Below the pieces are notes generated by a model. The model did not search any database. It worked only from the letters and a program-made list of their open reading frames with translations, and was not told the origin of the DNA. A stretch of 12,698 bases of DNA from positions 1-12,698 of the forward strand of contig CAZFAA010000058.1 of the NCBI GenBank assembly GCA_964516605.1, written 5' to 3'. Every line of letters starts with the position of its first letter. The first letter of the stretch is position 1. This DNA comes from GCA-2732805 sp964516605. Its GTDB lineage: Bacteria > Pseudomonadota > Gammaproteobacteria > Coxiellales > Coxiellaceae. Positions 7,432-12,698 of this stretch are shown here, piece after piece. Made by a program: the position numbers and the translations under genes.

Positions 7432-8521
7432 TAAGAAGCCTCATGTTAATCAAGGTTTTTATATTGATTCTAGACGTATTAGTTCTAGAGATAAGCCATT
7501 TATTGTTGCAGAAATGTCGGCAAACCATAATGGCAGTATTGAGGAAGCTTTTAAGATTATAGAATCCGCAAAAGCATGCGGTGCTGATGCTATAAAATTA
7601 CAAACTTATGAGGCCCATACTATAACAATTGATAGTGATCGAGATGATTTTAAAATTAAAAAGGGTCTGTGGTGCGGTGAAAATTTATATGATTTGTATA
7701 AAAGAGCGCAAACCCCATTTTCTTGGCACAAAGCATTATTTAATAAGGCACGCGAAGTGGGTATTACCATATTTAGTACGCCTTTTGATGAAACAGCTGT
7801 AGAATTATTAGAATCATTGAACGCACCCGCTTATAAAATCGCATCATTTGAGGCAATTGATCTGCCTCTTATTCAGTGTGTTGCTAAGACTAAAAAGCCT
7901 GTCATTATTTCAACTGGAATGGCAAATTTTGAAGAAATTGGTGAAGCAGTTGAAACAGCACGATCCGCTGGTTGTGTTGATTTAATATTACTGCATTGCG
8001 TTAGTGGTTATCCAACACCCATAGCACAGACAAATCTTAGGACCATGCAAGATTTGTCAGTACAATTTAACGTGATGGTGGGGTTGTCTGATCATACGTT
8101 AGGCATGACGACATCTATTGCAGCCGTTGCGTTAGGTGCTGTTTTCATAGAAAAGCATTTTACATTATCTCGAGACAATGGCAGTGCTGATGCTGCTTTT
8201 TCTCTGACTCCTAATGAATTAAGTAGCTTGTGCAGTCAGTGTGAAGATACATGGCTTGCATTAGGTGATGTAGATTATAGTCAAAAGGAATGTGAAAAAG
8301 AAAATGCTGTATTTAGACGATCTATTTATGCAGTACAAGATATTAAACAAGGTGAACTATTTACACGGGATAATATTAAGTGTATACGCCCTGGTTTTGG
8401 ATTAAAACCTAAATATTATAATTCTGTTATTGGACGAGAAGCCCTAACAGATATTAAATGTGGTATGCCACTGAGCGAAGATTTTTTTAGACCTATTGAT
8501 ATTCTTGAAGTAGTAAAATGA
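7421..8521 (+). CDS. pseI: Pseudaminic acid synthase, PseI
   Basis: This 366-residue protein of the NeuB family condenses 2,4-diacetamido-2,4,6-trideoxy-altrose with phosphoenolpyruvate to give pseudaminic acid. The N-terminal TIM barrel carries FIVAEMSANHNGS (27-39), the PseI-type form of the NeuB motif, which in sialic acid synthases reads more like AE-GVNHNG. It also has IKLQTY (58-63), FSTPFDETAVE, GLSDHTLG (221-228, H225) and IEKHFTL (243-249, H246); the two histidines fit the metal-binding positions. A C-terminal SAF (antifreeze-like) domain, about 300-355, includes RPGFGLKPKYY. The chosen start has AAGGAG upstream; the longest open frame would begin at 7385 and add 12 poorly conserved residues. 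It overlaps the gene before by 11 bases and the next by 4 (ATGA). No CMP-transferase (PseF) gene follows in the window. Confidence 0.94.
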   Translation: MPLSKKPHVNQGFYIDSRRISSRDKPFIVAEMSANHNGSIEEAFKIIESAKACGADAIKLQTYEAHTITIDSDRDDFKIKKGLWCGENLYDLYKRAQTPFSWHKALFNKAREVGITIFSTPFDETAVELLESLNAPAYKIASFEAIDLPLIQCVAKTKKPVIISTGMANFEEIGEAVETARSAGCVDLILLHCVSGYPTPIAQTNLRTMQDLSVQFNVMVGLSDHTLGMTTSIAAVALGAVFIEKHFTLSRDNGSADAAFSLTPNELSSLCSQCEDTWLALGDVDYSQKECEKENAVFRRSIYAVQDIKQGELFTRDNIKCIRPGFGLKPKYYNSVIGREALTDIKCGMPLSEDFFRPIDILEVVK

Positions 8522-9129
8522 TTGGTATTATCGATTATGGTGCGGGTAATATTCAGTCCGTTTATAATGCGCTTAATTATCTCAATGTAAAGTGTAAAAT
8601 TATTGTAGCTGAACGTGATTTTAAAGAGTGTTCCAAATTAATCTTACCAGGCGTTGGTGCGTTTTCTCAAGCAATGATGAGCTTAGGCAACTTAAACTTT
8701 GTTGAATTCATTGCAGAACATATTAAGCAAGGTAAGTTTTTATTAGGTATTTGTTTGGGCATGCAATTACTGCTATCTAAAAGCAGTGAACATGGTGAGC
8801 ACAAAGGATTAAATTTTATTTGTGGTGATGTTATTAAATTGGATCAAGCTCATTCCAATATAAAGATACCTAATGTTGGGTGGTGCTATATCAATCAATG
8901 TAATGACTCTAAACTTCTGTCAGGTATTTTGGACCATGAAAAAATATTTTATTTTGTGCATGGATATTATTGTAAGGTATCACATCCTGAATATGTCACC
9001 GCTACATTGGAGTATGGATCATGTTGTGATGTGCTCTTTGAACATGAGAATATATTTGGATGCCAATTTCACCCTGAAAAAAGTCAAAAATCAGGCCTTA
9101 AAATGCTAGAAAATTTTTCAAATTTATAA
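8518..9129 (+). CDS. HisH-like glutamine amidotransferase of acetamidino module 2
   Basis: This 203-residue class I glutamine amidotransferase has a HisH-type N-terminus (MIGIIDYGAGNIQSV), PGVGAFS (44-50), nucleophile C79 in GICLGMQLLL, and H185/E187 in CQFHPEKSQ. The triad is complete, so it should release ammonia from glutamine. The NVGWCYI and YFVHGYY blocks match the HisH interface regions. It is clearly a paralogue of the protein at 1604-2245 but diverged along the whole length, so this is not a recent duplication. The start codon overlaps the pseI stop (ATGA), indicating translational coupling; the HisF-like partner follows after 11 bases. The role in amidination, rather than histidine synthesis, is inferred from the neighbouring amidotransferase and Pse genes. 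Confidence 0.91.
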   Translation: MIGIIDYGAGNIQSVYNALNYLNVKCKIIVAERDFKECSKLILPGVGAFSQAMMSLGNLNFVEFIAEHIKQGKFLLGICLGMQLLLSKSSEHGEHKGLNFICGDVIKLDQAHSNIKIPNVGWCYINQCNDSKLLSGILDHEKIFYFVHGYYCKVSHPEYVTATLEYGSCCDVLFEHENIFGCQFHPEKSQKSGLKMLENFSNL

Positions 9130-9140
9130 ATAAGTATACT

Positions 9141-9929
9141 ATGTCACAGAAAAAAAGAGTCATTCCTGTCTTGTTTATTAAAAATGGACTGGTCGTTCGA
9201 AGTGAAGGATTTAAGAAATTTCAAATTATTGGAAATGTTATTCATGAAGCATCTCGTTATAATCAATGGAATGTTGACGAACTCATTTATATTGATATCA
9301 GTCGCGATAAAATTTATGACACAAGACGAGATGATTTATTTGTTAAATCATTTAATTCTATTTTTGAAATTGTGCATGCAATTGCAAAAGTTTGCTTTAT
9401 GCCCCTGACATTTGGCGGTGGAATACGTACCATAGATGATGTCCATCTCTTAATACGTAATGGAGCTGATAAAGTATTACTGAATACAGCCGCCTACGAT
9501 TCTCCAGAGCTGATTCGAAATATAGCTCACATTTATGGAGCACAAAGCATTGTTGTTTCCGTTGATTATCGCATACAGGATAAGCAAGCTTACTTATTCA
9601 CACATTATGGGCAAATAAATACGGGTATTACAGTACAGGATTATGTAAAGCGCTGTGAAGATTTAGGGGTTGGCGAGTTAATGCTACATGCTATTGAGCG
9701 TGATGGTAGTGGTAGTGGATTTGATTGTGAAATGATATATGACATTATAGAAAAAACAAAACTACCTATTATAGCCTGTGGTGGAGCAGGATCTGATGAC
9801 GATTTTGTAGATATACTGTCTATTCCTAATATTTCTGCTGTAGCGGCCGGAAATATATTTCATTTCACCGAACGTTCTTATCCTCGGATAAAGCATATGT
9901 TAAAACAGGAGAATATAAATGTTAGATAA
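9141..9929 (+). CDS. AglZ/HisF2-type acetamidino modification protein, module 2
   Basis: This 262-residue HisF-like barrel keeps the phosphate-loop glycines (FGGGIRT at 91-97, ACGGAGS at 212-218) and the NGADKVLLNTAA block (107-118), but has lost the first HisF catalytic aspartate: the strand-1 motif reads VIPVLFIKNG, with F12 at that position. The second aspartate is kept (D142 in VSVDYR). In SIDRDG, the first D is E (AIERDGSGSGFD). Loss of the strand-1 aspartate is what I know of the AglZ/HisF2 branch, which works with WbpG-type amidotransferases. It is therefore unlikely to be an active imidazole glycerol phosphate cyclase and is more likely an ammonia-channelling or scaffold subunit. It overlaps the downstream amidotransferase by 11 bases. 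No strong ribosome site precedes the ATG. Confidence 0.9.
   Translation: MSQKKRVIPVLFIKNGLVVRSEGFKKFQIIGNVIHEASRYNQWNVDELIYIDISRDKIYDTRRDDLFVKSFNSIFEIVHAIAKVCFMPLTFGGGIRTIDDVHLLIRNGADKVLLNTAAYDSPELIRNIAHIYGAQSIVVSVDYRIQDKQAYLFTHYGQINTGITVQDYVKRCEDLGVGELMLHAIERDGSGSGFDCEMIYDIIEKTKLPIIACGGAGSDDDFVDILSIPNISAVAAGNIFHFTERSYPRIKHMLKQENINVR
9907..9911 (+). promoter_or_regulatory. Ribosome binding site (AGGAG) for the module 2 amidotransferase
   Basis: AGGAG ends 7 bases before the ATG at 9919, inside the end of the HisF-like gene. It supports 9919 rather than the in-frame ATG at 9940, which lies only seven codons later and immediately before the conserved KYCTKC motif. Confidence 0.65.
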
Positions 9930-11109
9930 CCCACCCCCAATGAAATATTGCACTAAATGTATCTACCCATTTAGCTCTGCAGTGACTCTTGAATTTGATG
10001 ACAAGGGTGTGTGTTCTGGTTGTCAGATAGCAAGCATGCGTGATGTTGAAGTAGATTGGGCAGCGAGGAAAATAAAATTCGAACGTTTAGTAGGGCGTTA
10101 TATTGATAAAGAAAAGGAATATGACTGCATTATACCGGTCAGTGGTGGCAAAGATAGCTATTTTCAAACGCATATTATAAAAAATGTAATGGGTATGAAA
10201 CCATTATTAGTGACTTATAATGGGAATAATTATACGGAAATTGGATTGAAAAATCTGCAAAATATGCGTGAAGTATTTGAAGTAGACCATATATTTTTCA
10301 CGCCTAATATTGGTGTTTTGAAATCATTAAATCGTATGGCTATGCATATTATGGGCGATATGAATTGGCATGCGCACTCTGGTATTTTTACGTATCCGAT
10401 ACAAGTTGCCGTTCAAATGAATATACCCTTGATGATCTGGGGTGAGCATGGAAGAGCTGATTTGGGCGGCATGTATTCTTATAATGATTTTATTGAATTT
10501 ACATATAGAGACCGTCATGAGCATGCGTGCCGAGGATATGAGTGGCATGATTTTATGAGATTAGCTGCAGAGTACGGTGAAGTTTTGAGTAAAAGAGATC
10601 TGAGTGCATGGATATACCCTGCTGATGAAGAAATTGATAGAGTAGGCGTGCGCGGAATTTATATTTCAAACTATTTCAAATGGGACGCCAATATTCATGG
10701 GCCGATGATGATAGAAAAATATGGATTTCTCCCTGCGGATGAGCCGTTTGAGCGAACCTATAGACGCATGTCAAACTTAGATGATATGCATGAAAATGGC
10801 ATTCATGATTACATGAAATATATTAAATTTGGATATGGTCGTGCGACAGATCATTGTTGCAAAGATATTCGATCGGGCATTATGACACGTGATGAAGCAA
10901 TTGAGATAGTACGTAAAATGGATCATATCAAACCAAAAGATTTGTATAGATGGCTGGATTATGTTGGTTGGACAGAAAAGCAATTTGATGAGGTAGCAGA
11001 TAGCTTTCGTGATTCACGTGTATGGCGTAAAACAAGCCGTGGTGAATGGGAAAAATCAAATCTATGGGATGACATTAACACCACATTAAAAAATTATGAA
11101 CACGTTTGA
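9919..11109 (+). CDS. N-acetyl sugar amidotransferase (WbpG/PseA-like), copy 2, complete
   Basis: This 396-residue cytoplasmic PP-loop ATPase has a full family layout. An N-terminal zinc site is formed by CTKC (C11, C14) and CSGC (C32, C35). The PP-loop VSGGKDSYF (74-82) binds ATP. GEHGRADLGG (175-184) lies in the middle region, YISNYFKW at 248-255, and the C-terminal block is KFGYGRATDHCCKDIRSG (303-320) followed by TRDEA. Family knowledge: such enzymes activate a sugar N-acetyl group with ATP and use ammonia from HisH/HisF partners to make an acetamidino group, as in Pse derivatives and the mannuronic-acid derivative of Pseudomonas O antigens. Position beside pseI and two cognate subunits supports amidination of Pse, but another sugar cannot be excluded. 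It overlaps the genes before and after by 11 and 14 bases. Confidence 0.91.
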   Translation: MLDNPPPMKYCTKCIYPFSSAVTLEFDDKGVCSGCQIASMRDVEVDWAARKIKFERLVGRYIDKEKEYDCIIPVSGGKDSYFQTHIIKNVMGMKPLLVTYNGNNYTEIGLKNLQNMREVFEVDHIFFTPNIGVLKSLNRMAMHIMGDMNWHAHSGIFTYPIQVAVQMNIPLMIWGEHGRADLGGMYSYNDFIEFTYRDRHEHACRGYEWHDFMRLAAEYGEVLSKRDLSAWIYPADEEIDRVGVRGIYISNYFKWDANIHGPMMIEKYGFLPADEPFERTYRRMSNLDDMHENGIHDYMKYIKFGYGRATDHCCKDIRSGIMTRDEAIEIVRKMDHIKPKDLYRWLDYVGWTEKQFDEVADSFRDSRVWRKTSRGEWEKSNLWDDINTTLKNYEHV

Positions 11110-12685
11110 TTTAGATTTAGAAAAAATTGCCATGAATGGGCAAGGTGTAGCTAATTTTTATTGGCCCGTTGAACGAGATCGGATATATTTGGTACGGACA
11201 CAATTATTGGATTTATTAGCTGATTTATACGCAAAACCTATTGAGTTAGATAATGCGCTTTTGTGTTCTCTGCGTTGTTATAGTAAATACTTTGTTAATG
11301 ATGTATTGAGAATTTTCGAGCTTTCTTATCTTTGTAAAAAAGCAAAGTCAGATCAGGTCAATTTTTCAATACCACACCATTTTTATATGTTGCGTGCAAT
11401 TTATAATAATGAAATACCACGATGTGATATTTTTAGAAAATTAATCAAGGGTCCTGCGAGAGGCCTCAATGTGCCTCAACTATATAAGGCATTGTTTAAA
11501 CATATGCAGTGGAATGGATGGAATGGCTTGTTACCAACAGCTAATGAACCGTTTTTATGTTTAGATCCAAGTCAGTTGGCAATTGAATACGCTAGAAATA
11601 ACAAGATTAAATTAAAGTACACACATCTTACTGAGTGGTTCACAGCTGGTGATATGACAATATTTGATAGCCAGGAACATTTAAAATACGCTTTTTATGA
11701 AGAGAAAATAATAACTATCATAAAAAATATTTTTTTTATGGCCGAACATGTTTTAGATAGTAATAATGAAATTTATTTCCGGCAATGGTTAAGAGATTGT
11801 ATGAACTTTAGAAGTTTTTATCGTTCTAAGATAAAATCGTATCAGCATGTTCCAAAAAAGATGATAACGGGTACGGCCAGTAATCTATGGAAGAGTATTT
11901 TATTTGAGATAGTTCGTGAAAATGGCGGTAAGATTATCGCGTGTGATCATGGTTATGGTGATGCTCACCATGAGCAATTAGCAACCCCATTAGTAGAGTA
12001 TCAGCATTGCGACCTCTTTGTTACGTATAATAAAACTGTTGCAGATTTAAGGGCCTCACAATTACAAGAAAAATATTTATTTGGTAAGCCAAAGCCAGAA
12101 ATTGTATCGGTCAATATTGAGCACACTAATCAATTTGCAGACGATAAAATACGTAAAGTTTATATCGAAAATAAAATAAGTAGAGTGCTGTATGTTCCTA
12201 CTATTTATAGAGGTGATAGAGCAAATTTTTTTGGTTTTTTATCAGAGCTTTCCTATATTGATTTTCAATTAAGGTTGTTTGATTTTTTAGCTTCCAGAAA
12301 AATTTATGTTTTACATAAACCTCATCCGGAGGGAGCTACACAGCCACCTCATAATTTAGCAACTCATTTTGGATTTAAAACCATACATAAAAAATTTGAA
12401 AAATTAAATGAGAAATTTGATGCATATATTATAGATTTTATATCATCTACAACGACAGCCTATATTTTAAAGTCAAATTTACCTGTAATATTTATTAATA
12501 TCGATGCACCTAAAGTGCTGTCTGCAGCAGAATCACTTTTAAAAGATAGAGTTATGGTAGTTGACACTTGGTTAGATGACAATCAACGACTACAAGTTAA
12601 TTGGTCTCAGTTAGATGATGCGCTCAATAAAACGCAACACTGCTTTAATATGAAATTTCCTGATATTTTTTATCAAGATATGTGA
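11096..12685 (+). CDS. Probable large glycosyltransferase (GT-B-like), function unassigned
   Basis: I do not recognise a named gene. The 529-residue product has no signal peptide or membrane helix. Its C-terminal half has a two-domain transferase look: GTASNLWKSILFEIVRENGG (259-278), then DHGYGDAHHEQ (284-294), a strand VLYVPTIYRG (364-373), LHKPHPEG (406-413), and DFISSTTTAYILKSNLPVIFI (447-467). The order Y-x-P, K-x-H, then an S/T-rich loop followed by a K-x-x-P-V-I turn is the same as in the protein at 2245-3762 and in capsule or CDP-glycerol-type transferases. The first 230 residues are mostly helical and unassigned. It starts within the amidotransferase gene (14-base overlap), with no ribosome site, so reinitiation or coupling is likely. 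Transfer of the modified nonulosonic acid is an inference from position. Confidence 0.55.
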   Translation: MNTFDLDLEKIAMNGQGVANFYWPVERDRIYLVRTQLLDLLADLYAKPIELDNALLCSLRCYSKYFVNDVLRIFELSYLCKKAKSDQVNFSIPHHFYMLRAIYNNEIPRCDIFRKLIKGPARGLNVPQLYKALFKHMQWNGWNGLLPTANEPFLCLDPSQLAIEYARNNKIKLKYTHLTEWFTAGDMTIFDSQEHLKYAFYEEKIITIIKNIFFMAEHVLDSNNEIYFRQWLRDCMNFRSFYRSKIKSYQHVPKKMITGTASNLWKSILFEIVRENGGKIIACDHGYGDAHHEQLATPLVEYQHCDLFVTYNKTVADLRASQLQEKYLFGKPKPEIVSVNIEHTNQFADDKIRKVYIENKISRVLYVPTIYRGDRANFFGFLSELSYIDFQLRLFDFLASRKIYVLHKPHPEGATQPPHNLATHFGFKTIHKKFEKLNEKFDAYIIDFISSTTTAYILKSNLPVIFINIDAPKVLSAAESLLKDRVMVVDTWLDDNQRLQVNWSQLDDALNKTQHCFNMKFPDIFYQDM

Positions 12686-12698
12686 TCTTATTAAGATA

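Noticed and set aside
3776..8521. A legionaminic acid (Leg) pathway.
   Set aside because: The dehydratase matches PseB/FlaA1 throughout and the synthase has the PseI-type AEMSANHNG motif. The Leg route uses a different dehydratase, and a NeuC-like epimerase in place of PseG.
8873..9408. Short plus-strand frames at 8873-9109 and 9184-9408.
   Set aside because: They are alternative-frame shadows inside the HisH- and HisF-like genes of module 2, whose conserved motifs fix the true frame.
867..9929. Recent segmental duplication of the HisF/HisH/amidotransferase set.
   Set aside because: No long identical DNA runs are visible between copies, proteins differ along their whole length, and the gene order is mirrored without strand change.
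12671..12698. Alternating AAGAT/ATCTT words after the last stop as a terminator, or a GTG at 12682 as the next gene start.
   Set aside because: The stems are only five A/T-rich pairs with no stable GC arm, and no ribosome site precedes the GTG. The sequence ends too soon to judge.

Overview
The window is a tightly packed, single-strand (+) run of eleven protein genes from a surface-polysaccharide or glycoconjugate sugar locus. The DNA is AT-rich, and gene junctions are either overlaps or gaps of 13 bases at most, so this looks like the interior of one long operon. No promoter, terminator, RNA gene, mobile element or CRISPR array is visible. The content suggests a low-GC Gram-negative bacterium, probably proteobacterial: pseudaminic acid genes and HisF/HisH/WbpG-type amidination genes are typical of LPS, capsule or flagellin glycan loci in groups such as Legionella-like gammaproteobacteria and Campylobacterota. 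The genus cannot be fixed from the window.

Layout. (1) Positions 1-2245 carry a first acetamidino-modification module in the order N-acetyl sugar amidotransferase (5' end cut by the window edge), HisF-like subunit, HisH-like subunit. (2) Positions 2245-3762 encode a large probable GT-B glycosyltransferase of the capsule-biosynthesis type. (3) Positions 3776-8521 carry pseudaminic acid genes in pathway order: PseB dehydratase, PseC aminotransferase, a PseG hydrolase fused to a PseH-like GNAT acetyltransferase, and PseI synthase. (4) Positions 8518-11109 carry a second, divergent acetamidino module in mirrored order: HisH-like, HisF-like, complete N-acetyl sugar amidotransferase. (5) Positions 11096-12685 encode a second large probable glycosyltransferase, followed by 13 uninformative bases.

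How they work together (inference from the families). PseB, PseC, the PseH domain, the PseG domain and PseI together convert UDP-GlcNAc to pseudaminic acid. The CMP-activating enzyme PseF is not in the window. Each HisH-like subunit should release ammonia from glutamine, the HisF-like barrel should channel it, and the PP-loop amidotransferase should use it to turn an N-acetyl group into an acetamidino (amidine) group. Two different copies of this machine flank one Pse pathway. The two glycosyltransferase candidates could then transfer the modified sugar or a neighbouring sugar.

The main point of interest is the paired, mirrored and sequence-divergent amidination modules. Their HisF subunits have lost opposite halves of the classical HisF catalytic aspartate pair. 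This suggests two amidination specificities in one glycan, possibly a doubly amidinated nonulosonic acid.
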